A DNA stretch of 64,000 nucleotides from Aeromonas rivipollensis (GTDB taxonomy: Bacteria > Pseudomonadota > Gammaproteobacteria > Enterobacterales > Aeromonadaceae), in NCBI RefSeq assembly GCF_010974825.1, contig NZ_JAAILA010000008.1:151068-215067 (forward strand). The letters run 5' to 3'. The translations under genes were made by a program, and so were the position numbers. The notes under the pieces are model-generated. The model saw nothing but the letters and a program-made list of their open reading frames with translations. It had not been told where the DNA came from and did not search any database. The stretch's first letter is position 1. Each line of letters opens with the position of its first letter. Shown here one piece after another: positions 10,251 through 18,334 of the stretch.

Positions 10251-10440
10251 TCTTAGGATATTCCGGCGGAACATGGTGGACAGCTCTCTGGCGGCGGAGA
10301 CAGCCAACGCCTCAGAGCACAGACTGCTTGCAATAGTCCGGCGGCATAGTGGACAGACCTTGGTGGCGGAGACGGCCAACGCCTCCCAAAACACCGGGCT
10401 ACTTGCGATATTCCGGTGGAATGGGCAGATCCTTGGCGAC
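10251..10440 (-). repeat. 75-bp tandem repeat of the flhB 3' end
   Basis: Three degenerate copies begin at about 10251, 10326 and 10401; the shared ATATTCC/ATAGTCC core falls at 10258, 10333 and 10408, exactly 75 bases apart. The copy at 10401-10440 is the last 13 codons of flhB; the other two are extra copies lying after the flhB stop. On the minus strand the second copy can encode MPPDYCK, like the native tail IPPEYRK. The remaining gap to flhA (10146-10250) shows no further feature. Confidence 0.85.
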
Positions 10441-11529
10441 CGGGGTCGGGCGGCGGCCACGGCCACGGCGGAACTTCTTGAGCTGATAGACATAGGCCAG
10501 CACCTGGGCCACGGCGGCAAAGAGCCCCTCGGGGATCTCCTGGCCAATCTCGGTGGCGTGGTAGATGGCCCGGGTCAGGGGCGGCGAGGACATCACCGGG
10601 ATATCGTACTCCCGCGCTATCTCCCTGATCTTCATCGCCACCTCGTCCACCCCCTTGGCCAGCACCTTGGGGGCGGCGCCTGGCTTGCCCGCGTCGTACT
10701 TCAGGGCCACGGAGTAGTGGGTCGGGTTGGTGATGATGACGTCCGCCTTGGGCACATCCCCCATCATGCGGCGCATCGCCATCTGCATCTGCAACTGGCG
10801 GATCTTGCCCTTTACCTCGGGCTTGCCCTCACTGTCCCTGAACTCGTCCTTGATCTCCTGCTTGGTCATCTTGAGCTGGCGATTGTGGTTCCAGGTCTGG
10901 AAGGGCACGTCTATGGCGACTATGGGGATCAGGGCGCAGCAGAGGATGATCAGCATCCACAGCAGCAGGTCCAGGGCGTCTATGATGCCGCCGGGGAAGC
11001 CCTCGAGGGAGAGATTGAGCAGGTGATTGAACTGGCTAGACAGCATCCACCAGGCGAACAGGCTGATGAACACCACTTTGGCGATGGACTTGACGAGCTC
11101 CACCAGGGACTGCACCCCGAACATCCTCTTCAAACCACTCAAGGGGCTCAGCTTGCTCCACTTAGGCAGCATGGCCTCGGAGGAGAAGTTCATCCCCCCC
11201 AGCAGGGTGTTGCCCACGAAGGCGGCTATGGTCACCAGCAGGAACAGCAGGCCGAGGGGCTGCAGCAACTCCCACAGCAGGGTGGGCAGCATGACCCCCA
11301 TGGCGTTGGGATCGAACGCCTGATCCCGGTCCAGGGTAAAGCCCATGGTGAGTACCTTGACCATGGCGCCAGCCAGGCTCTCCTTGATCATCAGCAAGCC
11401 AAACACGGTCGCCAGCAGGACGCTGGCGGTACCCAGCTCCTTGGAACGTGCAATCTGCCCTTTTTCCCGGGCCTGTTGCAGTCGTTTGCCCGTGGGTTGT
11501 TCTGTGCGTTCCTGATCGGTATCAGCCAT
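10399..11529 (-). CDS. flhB: FlhB, export switch protein
   Basis: 376 residues. Four membrane segments occupy about 30-210, followed by a cytoplasmic domain with the self-cleavage site NPTH (in TNPTHYSVALKY). Cleavage there changes export specificity from hook to filament proteins together with FliK. The C-terminus after residue 350 is basic, then KDLPIPPEYRK. The start is an ATG duplicated 97 bases upstream (see the fliR/flhB repeat), and the 3' end is also duplicated downstream. Confidence 0.96.
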   Translation of the reverse strand: MADTDQERTEQPTGKRLQQAREKGQIARSKELGTASVLLATVFGLLMIKESLAGAMVKVLTMGFTLDRDQAFDPNAMGVMLPTLLWELLQPLGLLFLLVTIAAFVGNTLLGGMNFSSEAMLPKWSKLSPLSGLKRMFGVQSLVELVKSIAKVVFISLFAWWMLSSQFNHLLNLSLEGFPGGIIDALDLLLWMLIILCCALIPIVAIDVPFQTWNHNRQLKMTKQEIKDEFRDSEGKPEVKGKIRQLQMQMAMRRMMGDVPKADVIITNPTHYSVALKYDAGKPGAAPKVLAKGVDEVAMKIREIAREYDIPVMSSPPLTRAIYHATEIGQEIPEGLFAAVAQVLAYVYQLKKFRRGRGRRPTPVAKDLPIPPEYRK

Positions 11530-11642
11530 GCTGGCCTCTCAGGCACATCAAGTCGCCATGGCGAGCTAACCCCCACGCGCAGCAGACGGGGAGATAATCG
11601 GTACTTTTCAGCCCGGTATCAGCCATTTTGGCCCCCCAGGCA
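11518..11642 (-). repeat. 97-bp duplication of the fliR/flhB junction
   Basis: The 28-base segments 11518-11545 and 11615-11642 are near identical (about four mismatches). Each holds, on the minus strand, TGCCTG then GGCCA then ATGGCTGATACC. The upstream copy contains the native fliR stop; the downstream copy contains the native flhB start. The ancestral state was probably a direct overlap in which the fliR TGA lay inside the flhB start region. Confidence 0.85.
11522..11626 (-). CDS. Junction-derived mini-ORF bridging fliR and flhB (34 aa)
   Basis: An ATG inside the last codons of fliR opens a 34-codon frame whose TGA lies 3-5 bases into flhB, overlapping both neighbours. The peptide begins MADT, as FlhB does, and ends CLRGQHG, close to the FliR end CLGGQNG. 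This is what a tandem copy of an overlapping junction would give. It may relay terminating ribosomes from fliR to flhB rather than make a useful peptide. Translation is not proven. Confidence 0.4.
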   Translation of the reverse strand: MADTGLKSTDYLPVCCAWGLARHGDLMCLRGQHG

Positions 11643-12416
11643 CTGGACCTGGATAAGCTCGCAGCTGGTCTCCTGCACCCGCTCCCAGAGGGAGTCAAAG
11701 TGCCCCATGAAGCCGCCTATGGTGAGCCAGAGGATGAACAGGCCCGACATCATGCTGACCGCGAAGCCGATGCTGAAGATGTTGAGCTGGGGGGCCGCCC
11801 GGGTCATGACCCCGAACGCGAAGTTGATGAGCAGCAGGGCAATGATGGCCGACAGCGCCATCACCAGGGAGGCCTGATACATGACCCCTAGGAAGCTTAC
11901 CAGGCTGCGGATGGCGGGCAGGCTGAGCCCGCTGTCCGAGACCGGCAGGGTCTCGAAGCTCAGCACCACCATCCTGATCATCAGGAGGTGGCCGTCCACC
12001 GCCAGAAACACCAGGGTCGCCAGCATCAGGTAGAACTGACCCACCACGGGGGCCGACTGGCCGTTCATGGGGTCCACCAGGGTGGCGAAGCCCAGGCTGG
12101 TCTGCATGGCGATGATCTGGCCCGCCATCACGAAGCTTTCCAGCAGAAACTGGGTCATGAGGCCGAGCGCTATGCCGATGAGCAGCTGCTGCCCCAGCAC
12201 CAGGAAGCTGCCGACGGAGAACAGCTCCACCTTGGGCATGGGGGGCAGCAGGGGGGCGATGATGAAGGTGATGGCGAGCGCCAGCCCCATGCGAACGTTC
12301 GCAGGAGCCAGCCGGCTGCCGAACACCGCCATCACCATCAGCAGGCTGCTCACCCGGGCAAGGGGCCAGAGCACGGACGCCAGCCACTCCATGATCACCG
12401 CAGTGGTATAGCTCAT
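11619..12416 (-). CDS. fliR: FliR, export gate membrane protein
   Basis: 265 residues with about six hydrophobic segments and the conserved FAVSMMSGLFILWLTIGG region near the C-terminus, as in FliR/SctT. With FliP and FliQ it builds the export gate in the basal body. The ATG start overlaps the TGA of a mini-ORF that bridges it to fliQ (ATGA). The C-terminus CLGGQNG lies in a duplicated segment. Confidence 0.94.
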   Translation of the reverse strand: MSYTTAVIMEWLASVLWPLARVSSLLMVMAVFGSRLAPANVRMGLALAITFIIAPLLPPMPKVELFSVGSFLVLGQQLLIGIALGLMTQFLLESFVMAGQIIAMQTSLGFATLVDPMNGQSAPVVGQFYLMLATLVFLAVDGHLLMIRMVVLSFETLPVSDSGLSLPAIRSLVSFLGVMYQASLVMALSAIIALLLINFAFGVMTRAAPQLNIFSIGFAVSMMSGLFILWLTIGGFMGHFDSLWERVQETSCELIQVQCLGGQNG

Positions 12417-12487
12417 GCCGCCGCTACCGAAGCCGTGGGACTGATGGTCATCGGCAGCCTGATGGTCGCTAATGCCGACACGGGCAT
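12413..12487 (-). CDS. Bridging mini-ORF between fliQ and fliR (24 aa)
   Basis: The frame starts with an ATG sharing its A with the fliQ stop (TGATG) and ends with a TGA that overlaps the fliR ATG (ATGA). The peptide MPVSALATIRLPMTISPTAS plus VAAA has no family I recognise. Its value may be translational coupling across an otherwise uncoupled 70-base gap. Only the exact overlaps at both ends support it. Confidence 0.35.
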   Translation of the reverse strand: MPVSALATIRLPMTISPTASVAAA

Positions 12488-12496
12488 CAGCCGACC
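12464..12496 (-). promoter_or_regulatory. Hairpin over the fliQ stop codon
   Basis: On the minus strand GGTCGGCTGATGCC (12496-12483) can pair with GGCATTAGCGACC (12476-12464), leaving a 6-base loop and one bulged G. The stem covers the fliQ stop codon and the start of the bridging mini-ORF, so it could modulate termination or re-initiation. Confidence 0.35.
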
Positions 12497-12756
12497 ACCT
12501 CGGGGATCTGGCTCACCATCAGCTGGAAGAAGTCCATCAGGCTCTGCAGGCCCCAGTGGGCGCCTGCCCCCAGGGCCAGCAGGGTGACGACGAGACGGGG
12601 CAGGAAGCTCAGGGTCTGTTCGTTGATGGAGGTGGCGGCCTGGAAGATGGCGACGACCAGCCCCACCATCAGGCTCGGCAGGATAACGGCGCACACCATT
12701 ATGGTCACCAGCCAGAGCGCCTCACGGAATACGTCGACGAAGGTTTCCGGACTCAT
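12487..12756 (-). CDS. fliQ: FliQ, export gate membrane protein
   Basis: 89 residues, the normal FliQ length, starting MSPETFVDVFREALWLV, with two membrane helices around a short polar loop (FQAATSINEQTLSFLPRL). It packs around FliP in the export gate. It follows fliP by 27 bases and overlaps the bridging mini-ORF by one base. Confidence 0.95.
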   Translation of the reverse strand: MSPETFVDVFREALWLVTIMVCAVILPSLMVGLVVAIFQAATSINEQTLSFLPRLVVTLLALGAGAHWGLQSLMDFFQLMVSQIPEVVG

Positions 12757-12783
12757 CTTATCGGCTCCTTTCCATTGACCGGC

Positions 12784-13539
12784 TTATCCCGCCCCCAGCC
12801 CGAAACTGGTCGCGAGCGACCCCAGGATCAGGTTCCAGCCGTCCACCATGACGAACAGCATCAGCTTGAACGGCAGGGAGACCAGCATGGGAGAAAGCAT
12901 CATCATACCCATGGCCATCAGTATGCTCGCCACCACCAGATCTATGACCAGGAAGGGTAGAAACAGCATGAAGCCTATCTGGAAGGCGGTTTTGAGCTCG
13001 CTGGTGACGAAGGCCGGGATCAGCACCCGCAGCGGCACATCCGCCGGCTCGGCCACCTGCACGTTCGCTATCTCCATGAAGGTGTTGAGATCCTTGATCC
13101 GGGTCTGGGCCAGCATGAACTGGTGGATGGGCAGCTCGGCCTTCTCCAGCGCCTCCTTGGGCCCTATGGTCTCCGCCAAATAGGGCTGCAATGCCTCTTC
13201 GTTGATGCGATCCAGCACCGGCGACATGATGAAGAAGGACATGAAGAGGGCGATGCCGATCAGCACCTGGTTGGATGGGCTCTGCTGCAGGCCTATGGCC
13301 TGTCTGAGGATCCCGAGCACCACTATGATCCGGGTGAAGGAGGTCATCATGATGACAATGGCAGGCAGGAAGGAGAGCGCGGTCATCAGCGCCAGCACCT
13401 GCAGGGTCAGGCTGTACTCCTGACTGCCATCCGCCATGGTCTTGACGGTCAGTGCCGACATGCCGTCCTGGGCCATCGCCAGGGGCGACAGCAGCACGGA
13501 CAGCAGGCCCAGGCACCCGATCCAGTTAACTTTTTTCAT
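12784..13539 (-). CDS. fliP: FliP, export gate membrane protein
   Basis: 251 residues with a cleavable signal peptide ending about SPLAMA-QDG, then four membrane segments, including [21 protein letters not shown] and the [20 protein letters not shown] region characteristic of FliP. It nucleates the export gate. Its start overlaps the end of fliO by 14 bases, indicating coupling. Confidence 0.96.
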   Translation of the reverse strand: MKKVNWIGCLGLLSVLLSPLAMAQDGMSALTVKTMADGSQEYSLTLQVLALMTALSFLPAIVIMMTSFTRIIVVLGILRQAIGLQQSPSNQVLIGIALFMSFFIMSPVLDRINEEALQPYLAETIGPKEALEKAELPIHQFMLAQTRIKDLNTFMEIANVQVAEPADVPLRVLIPAFVTSELKTAFQIGFMLFLPFLVIDLVVASILMAMGMMMLSPMLVSLPFKLMLFVMVDGWNLILGSLATSFGLGAG

Positions 13540-13909
13540 GCTTGCCCATCAATTTGCCGAGCTGCTGGGAGAAGGCCTGGGGCTGACGCTCGTCCAGTGG
13601 CTCTTCCAGGCGATAGAGGAAGTTGACCTGCTGCGGCGTCACCCCGATGAGCAGCTGTTGCTCGCCCACCTTGACCACCATCAGCTTCTCCTTGTACCCG
13701 AGCGGCAGGGTGGCGATGACCTTCATCTGGCCGCCCCCCATCACCTGGGTGAGCTTGCTCTTCTTGAGCAGGAAGCCCAGCACCAGGATGAGGCCGATCA
13801 CCATCAGGCTGGAGAGCAGCCAGGAGGTGATGCTGGGGGGAGTGGCGCCAGCCCCCGGGTTGGCCAGTGCGGGGACGGCGAACAACAACAGGGCGATGGC
13901 ACGAATCAT
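13526..13909 (-). CDS. fliO: FliO, export gate assembly factor
   Basis: 127 residues: a leader-like N-terminus [19 protein letters not shown], one membrane helix ([20 protein letters not shown]) and a short cytoplasmic domain with [19 protein letters not shown]. This matches FliO, which stabilises FliP. It overlaps fliN by 4 bases (ATGA) and fliP by 14. Confidence 0.92.
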   Translation of the reverse strand: MIRAIALLLFAVPALANPGAGATPPSITSWLLSSLMVIGLILVLGFLLKKSKLTQVMGGGQMKVIATLPLGYKEKLMVVKVGEQQLLIGVTPQQVNFLYRLEEPLDERQPQAFSQQLGKLMGKHEKS

Positions 13910-14301
13910 TTGAGCTTCTTGATCCGTTCTATCTGGCTGATGACATCGGTCAAACGGATGCCGAACTTGTCGTTCACCACCACCACCTCGCCGTGGGCGA
14001 TCAGGGTGCCGTTGACCAGCACGTCCAGGGGCTCGCCCGCCACCCGATCCAGCTCCACGACAGAGCCCTGATTCAGCTGCAGCAGGTTGCGAATGCTGAT
14101 CTGGCTGCGGCCCACTTCCATGGCGATGGTCACCGGAATATCCAGAATGGTGTCCAGCTTGCGCCGCTCCTCGGCACTGATGGGGGCGTCGTCTCTCAGC
14201 TCCTCCAGGGGGGCGGGCTTGGCCTCGGCCGTTACCTGCTCTTCCAGCGCGGCAGCCCAGGCGTCAGCCATCAGATCCTGCTCGTCATCGGTTCCGCTCA
14301 T
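13906..14301 (-). CDS. fliN: FliN, flagellar switch C-ring protein
   Basis: 131 residues. The N-terminal third is acidic and variable; the C-terminal SpoA domain has LDIPVTIAMEVGRS, LLQLNQGSVVELDRVAGEPLD (split) and FGIRLTDVISQIERI. It forms the bottom of the C-ring and binds export cargo through FliH. I start at the ATG of MSGTDDE, 8 bases after GAGG; an upstream TTG is too close to that site. Confidence 0.96.
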   Translation of the reverse strand: MSGTDDEQDLMADAWAAALEEQVTAEAKPAPLEELRDDAPISAEERRKLDTILDIPVTIAMEVGRSQISIRNLLQLNQGSVVELDRVAGEPLDVLVNGTLIAHGEVVVVNDKFGIRLTDVISQIERIKKLK

Positions 14302-14351
14302 CTTCAATTCCTCATGCTGCTTCGTGACCCAGGTCGCAGGCGACGGGTCTA

Positions 14352-15422
14352 TTAGGGCTGTTTATCGGCGATGCTGCGTTCGAGCTCTTCCAGCTCGGCC
14401 TCGCCATCGATGCGCACGCCCCCCCGGGTCACCAGATGCATCTCTGTCTTGACTCCGTCAGGGCGCTTGATTTTGTCCACTATCTTGAGCGCCACGTTCT
14501 CCTTGGTGCGCCCCATCTTGGCGTGGAAGGTGGGCAGGTCCTCCACGAAGACCAGCAGGTTCTCCGGCATCTCCACCGGTATGATGTCGCCGGGTTGCAG
14601 CTCCATCAGCTCGCGTAGGGTCAGCTCTGTCTCCAGCAGCTTGGCCTTGAGCTCCACCTTGACGTCCATGATCTCGTCGCGCAGGGCCTTGCTCCAGCGC
14701 ACGTCGGTGTCGCCCTTGTCACTCTGCACCCCGGCATCCAGCAGCTCGCGGATGGGTTCGAGCATGGAGTAGGGCATGGCCACGTGGAAGTCGCCGCCGC
14801 CGCCATCCAGCTCGATGTGGAAGGAGCTCACGACGATCACCTCGGTGGGGCTGACGATGTTCGCCATGGCCGGGTTCACTTCCGAGTCGAGGTATTCGAA
14901 GCCGACGTCCATCACCGGCGCCCAGGCATCCTTGTAGTCCTCGAACACCAGCTTGAGCAGCATCTGGATGATGCGCCGCTCGGTGGGGGTGAACTCGCGC
15001 CCCTCGATCTTGGCGTGGTAGCGGCCGTCGCCGCCGAAGAAGTTCTCCACCAGAATGAAGACGAGACGCGCCTCCATGGTGATGAGCGCCGTCCCCTTGA
15101 GGGGGCGGAAGCGCACCATGTTCAGGCTGGTCGGCACGAACAGGGTGTGCACGTATTCGCCGAACTTGAGCATCTGCACGCCGTTGATCGACACCTCGGC
15201 GGTGCGTCGCATCATGTTGAACAGGCTGATGCGCATGTGACGGGCGAACCGCTCGTTCACCAGCTCCAGGGTCGGCATGCGGCCACGGACGATGCGGTCC
15301 TGGGAGGAGAAGTCAAACTGGGCGATACCGGGATCCCCGGCCGCCCCTAGCTCTTCCTCTTCGACATCATCGACACCGTGCAGCAGGGCATCAATTTCGT
15401 CCTGACTTAACAGATCGCTCAC
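14352..15422 (-). CDS. fliM: FliM, flagellar switch protein
   Basis: 356 residues. The N-terminal peptide LLSQDEIDALLHG is the phospho-CheY docking site. The middle domain carries the GGDGRYH loop and the C-terminal SpoA domain follows from about residue 255, ending in LERSIADKQP. It connects FliG and FliN in the switch. The start codon is GTG with AAAGG upstream, 10 bases after fliL. Confidence 0.96.
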   Translation of the reverse strand: MSDLLSQDEIDALLHGVDDVEEEELGAAGDPGIAQFDFSSQDRIVRGRMPTLELVNERFARHMRISLFNMMRRTAEVSINGVQMLKFGEYVHTLFVPTSLNMVRFRPLKGTALITMEARLVFILVENFFGGDGRYHAKIEGREFTPTERRIIQMLLKLVFEDYKDAWAPVMDVGFEYLDSEVNPAMANIVSPTEVIVVSSFHIELDGGGGDFHVAMPYSMLEPIRELLDAGVQSDKGDTDVRWSKALRDEIMDVKVELKAKLLETELTLRELMELQPGDIIPVEMPENLLVFVEDLPTFHAKMGRTKENVALKIVDKIKRPDGVKTEMHLVTRGGVRIDGEAELEELERSIADKQP

Positions 15423-15432
15423 GCTTCACCTT

Positions 15433-15939
15433 TCATTGCATGACAAAGCCGGTAAACAGCACTTGTTCTATTACGGGGGAAGAGACCAGATCCTTGAGGA
15501 CCCGGCGACACTCTTCCAATGAATCCTGACGCAGCTTCTCCTTGCCCTCGAAGGTCATCAGCTGCTCGGCGGTGGCCGCACTGAAGACCCGCAGCAGGGT
15601 CCCTTCGATCAGGGGAATATTCTGTTTGGCCAGGGTCTCGTCAGCGGCCCCGCGCAACATCAGCTGGATCTTGATCTGCACCAGCCGATCCCGCTGCCCG
15701 CCAGCCACATTGAACACGAAGGGGCGCGGCATGCCCACATAGAGGGAGGGCTGGGGCGCACTGGCTTCGGGCTTGGTCTCGGCCGTGTCGGCCGCCGGTT
15801 CGTCCGAACCGGCAAACATGAACCAGGCACCGGCCCCGCCGCCACCCAGGAGGATGACGACCAGGGCGACTATCATGATCAGCTTCTTTTTCTTGGCCGC
15901 CGCCGGGTCCTTCAGCGTCAGTTCGTTATCGTCTGCCAT
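15433..15939 (-). CDS. fliL: FliL, stator-associated membrane protein
   Basis: 168 residues: short cytoplasmic N-terminus, one membrane helix (LIMIVALVVILLGGGGAGAW), an Ala/Pro/Glu linker, then a periplasmic stomatin-like domain ending in VLFTGFVMQ. FliL rings surround stator units and support torque. It follows fliK by 57 bases. Confidence 0.94.
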   Translation of the reverse strand: MADDNELTLKDPAAAKKKKLIMIVALVVILLGGGGAGAWFMFAGSDEPAADTAETKPEASAPQPSLYVGMPRPFVFNVAGGQRDRLVQIKIQLMLRGAADETLAKQNIPLIEGTLLRVFSAATAEQLMTFEGKEKLRQDSLEECRRVLKDLVSSPVIEQVLFTGFVMQ

Positions 15940-15996
15940 CCCTTGTCCACCCTAGTCTCAAACTTGTTCGGTATCATAAACTTACTCGGGCAGGCA

Positions 15997-17790
15997 TCAA
16001 GCATAGAAATCAATTCCGGCATCGTTTGTCGATTCCACCAGCAGACTCAGGGTGCGGGCCCTGCCCTCCCCCTCCGGCTGGTCGCCACCGGCAAAGCCTC
16101 CCCCTTGCTGACCCTGACCGCCGAAGCCAGACTGGCCCTGCGATGGCGGCTGTCCCTGCTGCTGTTGCCCCTGCTGCTGTGCCTGTTGTTGCACCACTGT
16201 CTGACCGAGCTGGATCCCCTGCCCCGCCAGCATGTCCCGCAGCCTGGGCATGGCCTGCTCCAGCATCTCCCGGGTCTGGCCATGCTGCACCACGAAGTGG
16301 ACGTTGGCCTGGCTGGAGGCATCCATCTGGATTTGGATCTTCATCTTGCCAAGGCCCAGGGGGTCTAGCTGGATCTCCGCCTGCTGCAGCTTGTCCGCCA
16401 GCATCAGGTTCACCTTCTGGTGCAACTGGGCTGGCGCCTCCGGGGTGGCCAGCTTGAGATGCGGCAGGCTCTGGGGCTCCCGCCGCGCACTCACCTCGGC
16501 CGCCGGTTTGCCATCGCTGGTCTGGGCATGCTGCAGCGGCTGGCTTCCCTCGCTAGGTTCGTTGCCCTTGGCCTCGATCCCGAGCTGCTTGCCCAGCTCA
16601 TCGAGCCTGGATTTCTGCGCCGCCGGCTTGAGTTCCACGGCGGCTCCAACGGCCACCGCGGGTTCGGCCTCCATCTGCTGGATGCCGGCCGAGAGCGCCG
16701 TCAGCGAGGCTTGCGGCCCCTGGGACTCATGACGCGCCAGCGTCTGCTGGGGCGCCGTCAGCACGGGATCCGGGCTGGATGGGGCGGGCTGGGGAGTGGT
16801 GCCACTGGCCGTCGTCTCGGCTCTGGGGGCCGCGCTTGGCTTGGCCTCCCGGGCGTCACCTGCCGGGCTCGCCTTGTCGCCCTCACCACCGGCAGTGCCA
16901 GGTTCTGGTTTGGCCTGGGCCCCGCCCTGGGGCTCCACCCTGACCACGCCGGCGTCGAAGGCCCTGGCTGTGGTCGCAGAGGCCGCGCTGATCTGTTCGT
17001 CATGGGAAACTGGCTCGGACGGCTTCGTGCCCGCCACAGGCCCCTGGCTCGCCGGCGCAGGGGCGGCCTCACCGGCCACCACCTTGGCCAGCTGGGCCGC
17101 CCGCGTCTCGCCAGACAAGGGTTCAGTCGCCACCGCATCTGCCGGCTGACCGGCCTTGGGCGCCGCTGGCTTGTTTTCGGCAGTGGCCTGCTCGCGCTCT
17201 TGCGGCTCCGAGGGCTGGCCCTTGCCCGCGACGGGCACCTTGCCAGCGGCGAGCCCGTTCTCTTCATTTTCAAGGGGGAGCGCCTCTGCGCCCTGCCCAT
17301 CGGCGACCACCGGCGAGGCTGGTGCAGCCCCCGCCGTCACAGGCCCTGCGGCCTGTGACACAGGATGCGACTCGGGCGGCAAGTCATTGCCGTCGACGGT
17401 CGCCGTCACCTCCTGGGGGGGCAAGGCAGGGGGCACCACCAGGCTGACATCCTGCCTGAGGGAGGCCTGCAGCTGCTGCAGAAAATCCTCGGGGGGAAGC
17501 TCGGTCTCCTCAGATGGCGTCTTGGTGGGCACCTCCTGATCGCCAGTTGCCTCGGCAGACGCCAAAGATTTGGCATCCAAAGTGGCCGCAGCCTGGGCCT
17601 CGTCACCCCCTTGACTGGCCGATGGCTCCTGGCCCAGCAGCTGGGCTCTGGCCATGGCATCGGCAAATGCGGCCTTGCCGTCCGCCAGCGACAGATCCTT
17701 TCCTTCCCCCCCGGCGAGGAGCGAGGGCGACAGGGCGCCGTCGGCAGGGATTGCCTGGCTGGGCGCTAGGTTCAACTTGGTCTCTATCAT
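15997..17790 (-). CDS. fliK: FliK, hook-length control protein
   Basis: 597 residues, mostly low-complexity Ala/Pro/Glu/Gly as in molecular-ruler proteins. The conserved C-terminal Flg_hook domain is at about 455-545 (LMLADKLQQAEIQLDPLGLG, then MKIQIQMD and REMLEQAMPRLRDML). A Gln/Gly-rich stretch follows near the end. It measures hook length and triggers FlhB switching. I start at the ATG of MIETKLNL, with AGGGATC upstream; an in-frame GTG/ATG further up gives no similarity. Confidence 0.9.
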   Translation of the reverse strand: MIETKLNLAPSQAIPADGALSPSLLAGGEGKDLSLADGKAAFADAMARAQLLGQEPSASQGGDEAQAAATLDAKSLASAEATGDQEVPTKTPSEETELPPEDFLQQLQASLRQDVSLVVPPALPPQEVTATVDGNDLPPESHPVSQAAGPVTAGAAPASPVVADGQGAEALPLENEENGLAAGKVPVAGKGQPSEPQEREQATAENKPAAPKAGQPADAVATEPLSGETRAAQLAKVVAGEAAPAPASQGPVAGTKPSEPVSHDEQISAASATTARAFDAGVVRVEPQGGAQAKPEPGTAGGEGDKASPAGDAREAKPSAAPRAETTASGTTPQPAPSSPDPVLTAPQQTLARHESQGPQASLTALSAGIQQMEAEPAVAVGAAVELKPAAQKSRLDELGKQLGIEAKGNEPSEGSQPLQHAQTSDGKPAAEVSARREPQSLPHLKLATPEAPAQLHQKVNLMLADKLQQAEIQLDPLGLGKMKIQIQMDASSQANVHFVVQHGQTREMLEQAMPRLRDMLAGQGIQLGQTVVQQQAQQQGQQQQGQPPSQGQSGFGGQGQQGGGFAGGDQPEGEGRARTLSLLVESTNDAGIDFYA

Positions 17791-17877
17791 GCTGGGATCC
17801 CTGACGACAATCCGGTGATGACCGCACATCCGGGGGCGGAGGCGGCGTCTTAGCCTGTGTTGGCAATAGAAAGCAAG

Positions 17878-18318
17878 TTACAGGCCAGAATGGTGATAGC
17901 GTCGCAGTATGGCGTAATCGTCCAGCATCTTCTGCTCCTGACGCTGGGCCTTCAGCTGGGCTCGTCCGGCCTGCTTCTCGAGCAGCAGCTCGACGGCCTT
18001 GCGCCGCTGCTGGGCTTCGAGCCACTGGGTACGACATTGGGCCAGCGCCTCGCGCACCTGCAACACCCCTTCATACTGCTGGGTCGCCGCATTTTCCAGC
18101 TTGTTGATGAAGGCGTGATACTGGCTGTTCTGCTGGGGCGTGATCCCCTGCAGGCCGCGATCCGTCCACTGCTGGTGATAGATCTGGCGGTACTGGTTGA
18201 GGGCGTTTTGCTGATCCATGAACAGCTTGAGATCCTGCTGGGCCTTGGCCAGCGCCATGGCGGCCTGCTGTTCGGCCTCCAGCAGTCGGCCCGCCAGCAA
18301 CGTCAATCCTTTACTCAT
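17878..18318 (-). CDS. fliJ: FliJ, export ATPase stalk protein
   Basis: 146 residues, almost entirely charged coiled coil rich in Gln, Leu, Ala and Glu, without a signal peptide or membrane segment, between fliI and fliK as in other flagellar operons. FliJ sits in the centre of the FliI hexamer and contacts FlhA. A GTG immediately precedes the chosen ATG; GGAG spacing favours the ATG. Confidence 0.9.
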   Translation of the reverse strand: MSKGLTLLAGRLLEAEQQAAMALAKAQQDLKLFMDQQNALNQYRQIYHQQWTDRGLQGITPQQNSQYHAFINKLENAATQQYEGVLQVREALAQCRTQWLEAQQRRKAVELLLEKQAGRAQLKAQRQEQKMLDDYAILRRYHHSGL

Positions 18319-18334
18319 CACGACACTCCACCGG

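Noticed and set aside
10188..10547. 119-codon frame through the flhB repeats
   Set aside because: It opens within flhB in another frame without a supported start; the 24-25 residue periodicity comes from the DNA repeat.
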